DNA of 38,173 nt, from positions 1 through 38,173 of the forward strand of contig JAEWEZ010000150.1 of NCBI GenBank assembly GCA_023389045.1, given 5' to 3'. Numbering within the stretch: position 1 is the first letter of the stretch; the number at the start of each line of letters is the position of its first letter. Positions 24,083-31,409 of the stretch are shown piece after piece. Source of the stretch: Actinomycetes bacterium (lineage in GTDB: Bacteria > Actinomycetota > Actinomycetes > Actinomycetales > Dermabacteraceae). The notes under the pieces are model-generated. The model ran no database searches. It had not been told where the DNA came from and saw nothing but the letters and a program-made list of their open reading frames with translations. A program made the translations under genes and the position numbers.

Positions 24083-24984
24083 GACAGGCTCCCTTCATCC
24101 AGATGCGTTCCGCCCACCAGGTCGATGAAGCGCTGCACCAGGCTTCCGCCGGCACGTACTTCGTCGAGGGTGCCCTCGGCACGGATCTGCCCCTCGGCGA
24201 TGATCGCAACGTGGCTGCAGAGGTCCTCCACCAGTTCCATCACATGGCTAGAGAGGACCACGGTGCCGCCACCGGCCACAAAAGCTCGCAGGATTTGGCG
24301 GATCACCTGCCCGGAGACGGGATCGACCGCTTCGAAGGGCTCATCCAGCACAAGCAGACGCGGCGCATGCACAAGAGCGCTGGCCAGCAGGATCTTCTTG
24401 GTCATACCGGCGGAATAGTCCACCACGAGTTTGTCGGCGGCATCGGTCAGGTCCAGGGCAGCAAGCAGCGCCTCGGTGCGTTCGGCGACCACATCCCCGG
24501 CCATCCCGCGGATCAGACCGTTGTAGGTGAGCAGTTCGCGCCCTGACAGACGATCAAAGGTGCGCAGACCGTCGGCGAGAACACCGAGACGTTCCTTAGC
24601 GTGCGCTGGATCGGCCCACATATCGATGCCGAGCACATGCACGCTGCCGCTGTCGGGGCGGAGTAGGCCGGTGGCCATCGAGAGGGAGGTGGTTTTGCCG
24701 GCACCGTTCGGGCCGACGACCCCGTAAAAGGAGCCGGCGGGAACGTCGAGGTCGATGCCGTGCACCACTTCCGTCTCCCCGAAGCTCTTGCGCAGGCCGC
24801 GCAGGCGCAGGGCGGCCTCACGGGGCGCCTCGGCGGGGGCAGAGGAAGCGGTGGCGGGCGCAGCTTGTTCCGTGGCCGGCACTGACGGCGCCTCAGCAGG
24901 CGCTGCGTGTTGAGCGGGCGCTGGTGGCTGCACAGGAGGCTGCGTTGAAGGCTGCACAGGGGGTTGTTCGCTGCTGTGACTCAT
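24067..24984 (-). CDS. ABC transporter ATP-binding protein
   Basis: A 305-residue ABC ATPase for the neighbouring permease. Walker A is VGPNGAGKTTSL near residue 90, the signature is the variant DYSAGMTKK near 190, Walker B is LLVLDEPFEAVDP near 212, and the switch His is in VVLSSHVME. The shape matches ABC-2 type exporters (CcmA/YxlF-like). The first 57 residues are a Pro/Ala/Gln-rich disordered extension. ATG at 24984 lies 6 nt after a TAGCCT box; no ribosome-binding site is visible in that gap other than CGGAG touching the start, so probably leaderless. Confidence 0.92.
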   Translation of the reverse strand: MSHSSEQPPVQPSTQPPVQPPAPAQHAAPAEAPSVPATEQAAPATASSAPAEAPREAALRLRGLRKSFGETEVVHGIDLDVPAGSFYGVVGPNGAGKTTSLSMATGLLRPDSGSVHVLGIDMWADPAHAKERLGVLADGLRTFDRLSGRELLTYNGLIRGMAGDVVAERTEALLAALDLTDAADKLVVDYSAGMTKKILLASALVHAPRLLVLDEPFEAVDPVSGQVIRQILRAFVAGGGTVVLSSHVMELVEDLCSHVAIIAEGQIRAEGTLDEVRAGGSLVQRFIDLVGGTHLDEGSLSWLQS

Positions 24985-24990
24985 GCTCCG

Positions 24991-24996
24991 AGGCTA
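24991..24996 (-). promoter_or_regulatory. -10 element, leaderless promoter of the ABC exporter operon
   Basis: Minus strand TAGCCT, 6 nt before the ATG at 24984. No clear -35. Confidence 0.45.
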
Positions 24997-25146
24997 CGAC
25001 CCCGCGCCCCGGAGGTCTCTCATCGCATGGTTGCCGAAGTGCCTACTTTCGTCGGCCCTGTCACGAACTGTCCACCGAACCTGCGGTGAAGGGGCCGACG
25101 GTCGCTAGAGTGTGCACGTCCTATCGCATCAGCAGGAGGAGTGCCC

Positions 25147-26406
25147 ATGGCGAAACTTCAGCCCTCACCCCGGCCGCCGGCCGCCGTCCAGGAAGTCGCG
25201 GAAATCCCGATCGGGGTGCGCCGCCTTGCCGCCTGGTCATGGCGCCTGATCATCATCGGGGCTGCTGCTGCCCTGCTGATCTGGGGTATCACCCAGGTCG
25301 CCACCATCGCGATCCCCGTTCTGATCGCGGTGCTGCTCGCGGTCATGCTGTCCCCGATCGTGAAGATCCTGACCAAGTACACCTTCCTCGGGCACGCTGC
25401 GGCGAGCGGTATCGCCCTGGTCGGTCTGCTCGTGGTCATCTCCGGCATGTTCACCCTCGCCGGGCGTCAGCTCATCTCCCAGTTCGCTGACATCCAGGTC
25501 AAGGCCGTGGCGGGTTTCGAAACGCTCACCGATTGGGCAACGAAGACCTTCAACATCAACGCCCCGATGATCGACACCGCGATCAAGGAGGGCACTGCCA
25601 AGCTGCAGGAGAACGCCGATCAGCTGCTTTCCGGTGCGATGACCACCGCCGCCGTTCTCGGCAACGTGGCCACCGGCATCGTGGTCTGCCTCTTCTCCCT
25701 GTTCTTCTTCCTCTCCAGTGGTCCGCAGATCTGGCGCTGGTGCGTGGGCCTGCTCCCGCCGGATGCGCGCGTCCCCACCCATGAAGCCTTCCGCCGCGGC
25801 TGGAAGGCCCTCTCCGCCTACGTGCGCACCCAGATCCTGGTGGCAGCCGTGGACGCGGTGGGTATCGCCCTCGGTATGGTCATCGCGGGCCTCGGCTCCT
25901 ACGCGGTGCCGATTTGGCTGCTGGTCTTCCTCTTCTCCTTCATCCCGCTGGTTGGTGCGGTCGTCTCCGGCGCCGTTGCCGTTCTCCTCGTGCTGGTTCT
26001 GAAGAGCTGGGTCTGGGCGCTGGTCATGCTCGGCATCGTGCTGCTCGTGCAGCAGGTCGAAGGTAATGTGCTCCAGCCCTTCCTCATGGGTAAGGCCGTG
26101 GAACTGCATCCCCTCGCCGTCTTTCTCGGCGTGGCTTTGGGTGCGATGGTCGCCGGCATTCCCGGTGCTCTCTTCGCCATCCCCGTCGCCGCCTTCGTCA
26201 ACGCCACCATCTTGCATTTCGTGGGGCGTGATCCGAGCCCTGAGCTGGGTGAAGATGAAGCCGCTGCCGAGTACTTCGAGAAACTGCGTCGCGGTGTGAC
26301 GCAGGACGAGAAGAAGGCGGCTGTGGCTGCCGGCTCGGCCCCGGTGGAGCTGGATGAGGAAGCCTCGGGTGTGGCTGCCAAGGGTTCCGCCAAGACCGAC
26401 TCCTGA
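25147..26406 (+). CDS. AI-2E family transporter (PerM/TqsA-like)
   Basis: A 419-residue membrane protein of the AI-2E family (formerly UPF0118). About eight membrane segments: two near residues 25-65, one near 80-105, one near 160-185, and a dense C-terminal cluster containing the family block FSFIPLVGAVVSGAV and QQVEGNVLQPFLMGKAVELH. A hydrophilic loop sits between segments 3 and 4, and the charged C-terminal tail ends SAKTDS. Members export varied small molecules; autoinducer-2 is only one case, so the substrate is unknown. AGGAGG at 25134-25139 points to the ATG at 25147 (7-nt spacer) rather than the GTG at 25141. Ended by a terminator at 26416-26445. Confidence 0.9.
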   Translation: MAKLQPSPRPPAAVQEVAEIPIGVRRLAAWSWRLIIIGAAAALLIWGITQVATIAIPVLIAVLLAVMLSPIVKILTKYTFLGHAAASGIALVGLLVVISGMFTLAGRQLISQFADIQVKAVAGFETLTDWATKTFNINAPMIDTAIKEGTAKLQENADQLLSGAMTTAAVLGNVATGIVVCLFSLFFFLSSGPQIWRWCVGLLPPDARVPTHEAFRRGWKALSAYVRTQILVAAVDAVGIALGMVIAGLGSYAVPIWLLVFLFSFIPLVGAVVSGAVAVLLVLVLKSWVWALVMLGIVLLVQQVEGNVLQPFLMGKAVELHPLAVFLGVALGAMVAGIPGALFAIPVAAFVNATILHFVGRDPSPELGEDEAAAEYFEKLRRGVTQDEKKAAVAAGSAPVELDEEASGVAAKGSAKTDS

Positions 26407-26415
26407 CATGCATGT

Positions 26416-26445
26416 GCCGTGCGGGCTGTCATCGGCCCGCACGGC
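26416..26445 (+). terminator. Terminator after the AI-2E gene
   Basis: GCCGTGCGGGC (26416-26426) pairs perfectly with GCCCGCACGGC (26435-26445), loop of 8 nt. Confidence 0.8.
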
Positions 26446-26460
26446 ATCGCTTCCTCAGAT

Positions 26461-26508
26461 ACAAGAACTGCCCCGCCACACCACTCGGTGCGACGGGGCA
26501 GTTCTTGT
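26461..26508 (-). terminator. Terminator after greA
   Basis: A perfect 15-bp stem: ACAAGAACTGCCCCG (26461-26475) pairs with CGGGGCAGTTCTTGT (26494-26508) around an 18-nt loop. It lies 31 bp past the greA stop and could also act on plus-strand transcripts, where it is followed by a T-rich stretch. Confidence 0.75.
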
Positions 26509-26539
26509 CTGGTCTTTTCTGGACGTGCTCGTGGCGGGC

Positions 26540-27028
26540 TCAGGCCTTGTAGGGGGTGGCTGCCTTGATGGTGATCGGCAGGTTCTTCCCGTTCGGAGCG
26601 GTGTAGTCGATCTCCTGGCCCACGCTGGAGCCGTTGATCGCTGCGCCTAGCGGGGACTCCGCCGAGTACACCTCGATGTCCTCGTCTTCGGCGATTTCGC
26701 GGTTACCCAGCAGGAAGGTGCGTTCCTTCCCGGCCATATCAATGGTCACGACCATGCCGGGTTCAACGATGCCGTCGTCCTTCGGGGACTCGCCGACCAC
26801 GGCGTTCTTCAGCAGGCGCTGCAGGTCTGCGATGCGGGCTTCCATCTTGCCCTGCTCCTCGCGGGCAGCGTGGTAGCCGCCGTTCTCCTTCAGGTCGCCC
26901 TCGTCGCGAGCTGCGGCGATGCGCTCGGCGATCTCGGTGCGACCCGGGCCCTCCAGCTCTGCGAGCTCACGGGCCAGGCGGTCGTAGGCCTCCTGGGTGA
27001 GCCAGGCGCCATTCGGCTGGCTGCTCAT
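26540..27028 (-). CDS. greA: Transcription elongation factor GreA
   Basis: GreA inserts a coiled coil into the RNA polymerase secondary channel and stimulates cleavage of backtracked RNA. 162 residues, normal length. The coiled coil occupies about residues 10-80, with the tip DEGDLKENGGYHAAREEQ carrying the acidic pair (Asp45 and Glu48). The C-terminal FKBP-like domain ends SPLGAAINGSSVGQEIDYTAP. ATG at 27028-27026 with AGGAG about 7 nt upstream; the longer open frame to 27409 is leader. Next upstream on the same strand is the DUF4307 gene. Confidence 0.96.
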   Translation of the reverse strand: MSSQPNGAWLTQEAYDRLARELAELEGPGRTEIAERIAAARDEGDLKENGGYHAAREEQGKMEARIADLQRLLKNAVVGESPKDDGIVEPGMVVTIDMAGKERTFLLGNREIAEDEDIEVYSAESPLGAAINGSSVGQEIDYTAPNGKNLPITIKAATPYKA

Positions 27029-27347
27029 GGGATCACTCCTGTGATGGTTCGAAGGGACGCGTCGGTGCTTCCGGGGAAGCCCGGGGGAGCGTGTCCGACA
27101 CGAATCACGGGGCACATGCGTACATGCGCCCCGTGTGCGGGTGATGACGACCGGCACGAAGCCGGTTATCCAACAATCGTACACCGCGCCTTCTGGATTG
27201 ACCCTGGATACGCAGGAGAATATCCAGGAGCAGTGCCTTTGCGCTGGTCTCAGTGCCGATCCGAGGCCCGTCGGCAGATCCCCAACCCGCCCAGCGTGCC
27301 CAGCAGCGAGCACCGCAGGAACCCCGTCGGCCCTTTCGCTCCCTCTC
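27029..27347. promoter_or_regulatory. Gene-free region upstream of greA, rich in dyads
   Basis: 319 nt between greA and the DUF4307 gene. On the minus strand TACGAT (plus 27175-27180) is a candidate greA -10, with a weak -35. Dyads: CGTGTC-C-GACACG (27091-27103), CACGGGGC/GCCCCGTG (27107-27114 with 27129-27136), ACCGGC/GCCGGT near 27150-27165, and CCTGGATA/TATCCAGG (27203-27210 with 27221-27228). On the plus strand TTGACC-N17-TATCCA (27198-27226) resembles the rplM promoter but points at no plus-strand gene. The part 27240-27347 shows nothing clear besides two CCCGTCGG words. Confidence 0.4.
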
Positions 27348-27740
27348 TCAGCGGCGCGTGCAGTGCAGCACTTCGGCAGAGACGGCTTTGCCCTGGGTCG
27401 CGATCTCAACGCGGTGCGTGGTCTGCGATTCGCTCTGCGCGCTGATCGGTACTTCCACGAAACCTACCTGGGCAGCGCCCTCATTCATCGCCTGCACGGT
27501 GCAGGTTGCTTCTGTGCCCGGGCGCATCGTCACCTGGAAGGAGACGGCAATCCGGTCGGGCGCCAGATGCTCGTAGGCCACCACTTTCGTGCGCACCGGC
27601 TGATCGGCATAACGGATGCCAACCATCGCTACCAGCGCCACCATCAGGATCGCCCCGATGACGATCAAGATCCGCGCGGTGCGGGCGCTCACCAGGGGGC
27701 CGCCGTAGCGGTCCTGCCGGGTCTGCTGGGCAGTGCTCAT
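27348..27740 (-). CDS. DUF4307 family membrane-anchored protein
   Basis: A 130-residue protein of unknown function. One membrane segment (about residues 21-44, TARILIVIGAILMVALVAMV) follows a short cytoplasmic start, and the remaining 85 residues form an extracytoplasmic beta-rich domain with two conserved-looking cysteines (EATCTVQAMN and EVLHCTRR). This layout and the place between greA and mca match the DUF4307 family (the Rv1081c position in mycobacteria). The ATG at 27740-27738 is 6 nt after a GACACT box preceded by TGG, so probably leaderless; an upstream open frame to 27884 is not used. Confidence 0.85.
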   Translation of the reverse strand: MSTAQQTRQDRYGGPLVSARTARILIVIGAILMVALVAMVGIRYADQPVRTKVVAYEHLAPDRIAVSFQVTMRPGTEATCTVQAMNEGAAQVGFVEVPISAQSESQTTHRVEIATQGKAVSAEVLHCTRR

Positions 27741-27746
27741 GGGCTC

Positions 27747-27752
27747 AGTGTC
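27747..27752 (-). promoter_or_regulatory. Extended -10, leaderless promoter of the DUF4307 gene
   Basis: Minus strand GACACT with TGG directly before it, 6 nt ahead of the ATG at 27740. Confidence 0.45.
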
Positions 27753-27914
27753 CCAGATTCGTCCCGGGGTCCTGCGAGCCAAGGGCCCTGACCTGGTCTT
27801 CACGGGGTGTCGCAGGCTTCGGAACGCCCAGGCTGGTGGCGTAGGCTCAGGCGGTGGTCGATGCGCGCGCATCACCTGCCCCACCCGTTAGCACCACCCA
27901 TTTCGAGGAGAGAC

Positions 27915-28880
27915 GTGAGCGTCCAGTTCCCGTCCCACGACGAGCCCCTGCGGATGATCGCCGTGCATGCGCACCCCGATGATGAATCCAGCAAGGGTGC
28001 AGGCTCCACCGCCCGCTACGCCCGGGAGGGCGTGCAGGTCACGGTGATTACCTGCACTGGTGGGGAGCGCGGCGATGTGCTGAACCCGCGTCTGCAGGGC
28101 GATCCGGAGATCGCCGCGAACCTCGTGGAGGTGCGTCGGCGCGAGATGGCTGCCGCCCAGGAAATCCTGGGTGTGGACCATGAATGGCTCGGCTTTGAGG
28201 ATTCGGGGCTTCCCGAGGGGGATCCGCTGCCGGCGCTTCCGGAGGGCTCTTTTGCGACCCTTCCGGTCGAGGAGGCGGCGCGCCCCCTGGTCGAGACGGT
28301 GCGGCGCCTGCGCCCGCATGTCATGTCCACCTACGACGAAAACGGTGGCTACCCCCACCCTGATCACATCCAGTGCCACCGCATCAGCATGTTTGCTTTT
28401 GAGAAAGCCGCTGATCCGCAGTACGCGCCGGAGCTCGGCCCGGCCTGGACGGTCGCCAAGATCTACTACATCAACGGCTTTAACCGGCAGCGTCTGCACG
28501 CCGTGTCTCGGCACCTCCATGAGGAGGGGCGCCCGAATGAGGAGCTGGACCGCTGGCTTGAGCGGTACGACGGACGGACCGACCGTCTGCTGACCTCCCG
28601 CGTTGATGTGCGCGACTACCTGGAGGTTCGCGATGCGGCGCTGCGTGCCCACGCCACCCAGGTGGATCCCGACGGTTTCTTCTTCGCTGTTCCGCATGAT
28701 GTGGAGCGGACCGTCTGGGGCACGGACGATTACGAACTGCGCTGCTCCCGGATCGGAGTGACCCTGCCCGAGGATGACCTCTTCGCCGGGATCCGCCCCG
28801 CCGCGCCGCCGCAGGATGCGGACGCTACCGCTGCTGATCACACCGCAGCTGACAAGACTGCGCAGGAGGATGCCCAGTGA
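27915..28880 (+). CDS. mca: Mycothiol S-conjugate amidase
   Basis: Mca hydrolyses mycothiol S-conjugates to release mercapturic acids, the actinobacterial detoxification route. 321 residues of the GlcNAc-PI de-N-acetylase (LmbE) fold. The zinc site begins with AVHAHPDDESSKG (His20, Asp22, Asp23); TCTGGERGDVLNP, ILGVDHEWLGFEDSGLPEGD and TYDENGGYPHPDHIQCH follow. The LGF.DSGLP, TSRV, ALRAHATQVDP and LFAGI blocks agree with Mca rather than the related deacetylase MshB. GTG start at 27915 with GAGGAGAG just upstream. Its stop overlaps the next gene by 4 nt. Confidence 0.94.
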   Translation: MSVQFPSHDEPLRMIAVHAHPDDESSKGAGSTARYAREGVQVTVITCTGGERGDVLNPRLQGDPEIAANLVEVRRREMAAAQEILGVDHEWLGFEDSGLPEGDPLPALPEGSFATLPVEEAARPLVETVRRLRPHVMSTYDENGGYPHPDHIQCHRISMFAFEKAADPQYAPELGPAWTVAKIYYINGFNRQRLHAVSRHLHEEGRPNEELDRWLERYDGRTDRLLTSRVDVRDYLEVRDAALRAHATQVDPDGFFFAVPHDVERTVWGTDDYELRCSRIGVTLPEDDLFAGIRPAAPPQDADATAADHTAADKTAQEDAQ

Positions 28881-29212
28881 ACACCCTGATCGCCGGTCTC
28901 GTGCTCGCGGAGCCCTCGGATGGCAAGGAACTGAACTCGGTCACGGTCTCGCCGGGCCTGGAGGGTTTCGTGGCGATGGGGATTCTCGCGGTGGTTGTGC
29001 TGCTGCTGATCCTCTCGATGACCCGGCACATCCGTCGGATCAACGCGCAGGAGCGCGTGCGCCAGCGGATGGAGCAGGAACAGGCGCGCCAGGACTCCGT
29101 CGGTTCGGCTCAGAAGACCCCGACGGAGAGTAAGCCGACGGGGGAGAGCCCGACGGATGAGGGGCCGACGGACGAAGGGCCGACGGACGAAGACCCCACG
29201 CCGCAGCGCTAA
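28877..29212 (+). CDS. Small single-pass membrane protein downstream of mca
   Basis: 111 residues: a short periplasmic start (perhaps partly a signal-like stretch, LIAGLVLAE), one membrane segment at about 30-49 (GFVAMGILAVVVLLLILSMT), a basic cytoplasmic part (RHIRRINAQERVRQRMEQEQ) and an acidic repeated tail, PTDEG units. The position after mca matches a small membrane protein there in mycobacteria (Rv1083 position). Function unknown. GTG start overlapping mca by 4 nt (GTGA), so coupled with it. Confidence 0.82.
   Translation: MNTLIAGLVLAEPSDGKELNSVTVSPGLEGFVAMGILAVVVLLLILSMTRHIRRINAQERVRQRMEQEQARQDSVGSAQKTPTESKPTGESPTDEGPTDEGPTDEDPTPQR
29117..29206 (+). repeat. 15-bp coding tandem repeat, about six units
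   Basis: Units of 15 bp from 29117: accccgacggagagt, aagccgacgggggag, agcccgacggatgag, gggccgacggacgaa twice identical, and a diverged last unit. They encode x-P-T-x-E (for example GPTDE) in the acidic tail. The core is the same GGGCCGACGG word that occurs in terminators elsewhere in the window. Confidence 0.8.
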
Positions 29213-29289
29213 TTCGAGGCGTTCAGCGATGACGCCATACAGGGACTCCGCGCGACAGTGCTGTCACGGCGCCTAGCCCCTCAGCATGC

Positions 29290-30165
29290 TCAGGAGATAG
29301 AGAGGGCAACCGCCACGAAGTGGCAGACGAAACCGGCCACGGTGCAGGTGTGGAAGATTTCATGGAAGCCAAACCAGACCGGTGAGGGGTCGGGCCGCTT
29401 GAGGCCGTACACGAGGGCGCCGAGCGTGTAGGCGAGGCCGCCGGCGATCAGGAGCCAGACCACGGCCCAGCCGCCACCGGCCAGAAGCTGCGGCATGTAG
29501 AAGACCGCAACCCAGCCGAGCGCCACATAGGCGGGAACGTAGAGCCAGCGGGGAGCGCCGGTCCAGAACAGGCGGAAGGCTACGCCCACGCCGGCGCCGG
29601 CCCAGCAGATCGACAGCAGCGTGATGGCATCGCCGCGATCTAGTAGGGCGATCGAGATCGGCGTATAGGTGCCGGCGATGATGAGGAAGATATTGGCGTG
29701 GTCGAATCGCCGCAGCATGATCGCGTGCTGCGGTGCCCAGGTGCCGCGATGGTAGGTGGCGCTGATCCCGAAAAGCATTCCGGCGGTCACGATGAAGACC
29801 ACGCAGGCCAGTCGCGTGGCGAGGTCGTGCCCAAAGGCGACCAGTAGCAGACCGGCCACGAGCACCGTGGGGAAGGCGATCAGGTGGATGACGCCGCGCA
29901 GGCGCGGCTTGGGGAGCTGCAGGCCGATAGCGCGTGCCCGACGGGCCATCGCCCGGGTCAGGGTGCGCGGGGCGAAGGGGTGGTCGGCGGCGGTGGGGAT
30001 GTCCTCGTCGCGGATCCCGCCGGCCTCTTCCACGGCGGCCACGGCTTCACGCAGGGCCGGGTCCTCGCGCAGGGCAGCATCGGCTTCCTGTGCGGTAGCG
30101 GGGCTGGTGGGAGCGGCGGCGGTGGCGGTTCCGCAGCGTCCCGAAGTGTGGGGGCCGTTCGTCAT
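29290..30165 (-). CDS. Hemolysin III / PAQR family membrane protein
   Basis: 291 residues. After an 85-residue hydrophilic N-terminal part, seven membrane segments follow, with the family motifs SATYHRG between the second and third segments, RRFDHANIFLIIAGTYTP, and the late HEIFHTCTVAGFVCHF. The Ser, Asp and His residues match the metal site of the PAQR superfamily. Called hemolysin III by homology; actual haemolytic action is doubtful and the role (perhaps lipid or membrane homeostasis) is unknown. ATG at 30165-30163 lies 7 nt after TACGCT, so leaderless is likely. Same neighbour order as Rv1085c–Rv1086. Confidence 0.88.
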   Translation of the reverse strand: MTNGPHTSGRCGTATAAAPTSPATAQEADAALREDPALREAVAAVEEAGGIRDEDIPTAADHPFAPRTLTRAMARRARAIGLQLPKPRLRGVIHLIAFPTVLVAGLLLVAFGHDLATRLACVVFIVTAGMLFGISATYHRGTWAPQHAIMLRRFDHANIFLIIAGTYTPISIALLDRGDAITLLSICWAGAGVGVAFRLFWTGAPRWLYVPAYVALGWVAVFYMPQLLAGGGWAVVWLLIAGGLAYTLGALVYGLKRPDPSPVWFGFHEIFHTCTVAGFVCHFVAVALSIS

Positions 30166-30172
30166 GTACGGA

Positions 30173-30178
30173 AGCGTA
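30173..30178 (-). promoter_or_regulatory. -10 element, leaderless promoter of the hemolysin III gene
   Basis: Minus strand TACGCT, 7 nt before the ATG at 30165. A CTACG/CGTAG dyad lies just beyond (30181-30194). Confidence 0.45.
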
Positions 30179-30287
30179 ACCTACGATCCCGTAGGGTTGA
30201 AGGGGTGATCGAAGGACAGACTGTGGCGAAATGGTGAGGATCAGTACCGAGCCTGGTGAACAACGGCTGAACCGGCCCCGGATCGTC

Positions 30288-30376
30288 GATAATGAGAGAA
30301 CCGCTGGGGCACAGCGTCACCGAGTACGCGCCCGGCGACCGACGAGACCACGTCGAGACGGCAGGCCCCTGCCGTC
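30288..30376 (+). promoter_or_regulatory. Candidate -10 and leader hairpin of the prenyltransferase gene
   Basis: GATAAT (30288-30293) is a good -10 with poor -35, giving a leader of about 95 nt. GACGGCAG (30357-30364) pairs with CTGCCGTC (30369-30376) around a 4-nt loop, ending about 10 nt before the AGGGAGG ribosome-binding site. Confidence 0.4.
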
Positions 30377-30395
30377 GGGACCACCAGGGAGGACC

Positions 30396-31274
30396 ATGAC
30401 CGCGCAGACCGATCAGGAGCGCGCCCTCACGGGTCCCCACCAGACCACCCCGTCGGACGCACAGCCCGCGCTCGCCGCTGAAGAATCCCTGCCCGTCGTG
30501 AGCACCGATCCGCAGCTTCACGGCTGCACCCTGCCGCGCCACCTGGGGATCATCGTCGACGGCAACCGCCGCTGGGCGCGCGAAGCCGGAGTCCCCACCA
30601 TCCAGGGGCATCGAGTGGGTGCAGCCAAAGTTCTCGAAGCGCTCGGCTGGCTCGATGAGCTCGAACTTCCCCTGGTCACCATCTGGCTGCTCTCGCGCGA
30701 TAACCTGCGCCGCTCGGCCGAAGAGCTCACGCCGCTGATCCAGATCATCACCGACCTGGTGCACGGCGTGGTGGAGGACGGGTACGCGGTGCGCATCACC
30801 GGCGATCCCGACGTGCTTCCCGCCGAGGCATGCCGGGAGATCACCGAGACCGTTGCCTCCGCTGATTCCAGCCAGCGCGCTCCGCGTCGGCACCTCGCGG
30901 TGAACCTCGCGATCGGCTACGGCGGGCGTGAAGAAATCACCGCCGCCGCCCGCGCTGCCGTACGCGAGGCCCTCAGCGCGAGCGATCAGCACGACGAGCA
31001 GCCCGCTGAGCAGCGCGTTCAGCAGCGCGTCGATCAGGCTATCGACGCGCTCACCGTCGATAACATCTCCCGGCACCTGTACACCTCGGGCCAGCCCGAC
31101 CCGGACCTCATCATCCGCACCTCCGGTGAACAGCGGCTCTCCGGTTTCCTCCTGTGGCAGTCGGTCCACAGCGAGTTTTGGTTCTGCGAGACGAACTGGC
31201 CGGCCTTCCAGCGTGAGGATCTCATCCACGCCCTGCAGGACTACTGCGGGCGCGAGCGACGCTTCGGCGCCTGA
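30396..31274 (+). CDS. uppS: Isoprenyl (cis-prenyl) transferase, probably (2Z,6E)-farnesyl diphosphate synthase type
   Basis: A UppS-family cis-prenyltransferase, 292 residues. The catalytic block is GIIVDGNRRWAREAG with Asp55; the DGNRRWA form, WLLSRDNLRR, VNLAIGYGGREEI and the YTSGQPDPDLIIRTSGEQRLSGFLLWQ block match the mycobacterial short-chain Z-FPP synthase (Rv1086) rather than the decaprenyl enzyme, whose usual motif is DGNGRWA. It supplies precursor for the polyprenyl-phosphate cell-wall carrier. The first 40 residues and a Gln/Glu-rich insertion near 198-212 are extra. ATG at 30396 follows AGGGAGG closely; the open frame upstream to 30231 is leader. Confidence 0.9.
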   Translation: MTAQTDQERALTGPHQTTPSDAQPALAAEESLPVVSTDPQLHGCTLPRHLGIIVDGNRRWAREAGVPTIQGHRVGAAKVLEALGWLDELELPLVTIWLLSRDNLRRSAEELTPLIQIITDLVHGVVEDGYAVRITGDPDVLPAEACREITETVASADSSQRAPRRHLAVNLAIGYGGREEITAAARAAVREALSASDQHDEQPAEQRVQQRVDQAIDALTVDNISRHLYTSGQPDPDLIIRTSGEQRLSGFLLWQSVHSEFWFCETNWPAFQREDLIHALQDYCGRERRFGA

Positions 31275-31276
31275 AC

Positions 31277-31299
31277 GGTCCGACGGGCCCTGTCGGCCC
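31277..31299 (+). terminator. Possible terminator after the prenyltransferase gene
   Basis: GG.CCGAC (31277-31284) pairs with GTCGG.CC (31292-31299) with one mismatch, loop gggccct, right after the stop. A second hairpin CCCCGCGC/GCGCGGGG (31327-31334 with 31354-31361) follows before the phoH promoter. Confidence 0.5.
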
Positions 31300-31372
31300 G
31301 AACTCTCGATGACACCCGGGTGAACTCCCCGCGCCAGAGCGCGGCGCGCCCACGCGCGGGGTGCTGAGCCAC

Positions 31373-31378
31373 TAGTCT
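31373..31378 (+). promoter_or_regulatory. Candidate -10 element of phoH2
   Basis: TAGTCT, leaving a 5' UTR of about 25 nt with GGGAGG (31398-31403) before the ATG at 31410. No clear -35. Confidence 0.4.
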
Positions 31379-31409
31379 CCGAAACAACCGCGAGATCGGG
31401 AGGCTTCTC

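Noticed and set aside
25147..26406. Quorum-sensing (AI-2) exporter
   Set aside because: The family name is historical; nothing in the context (no luxS or lsr genes) supports AI-2 as substrate.
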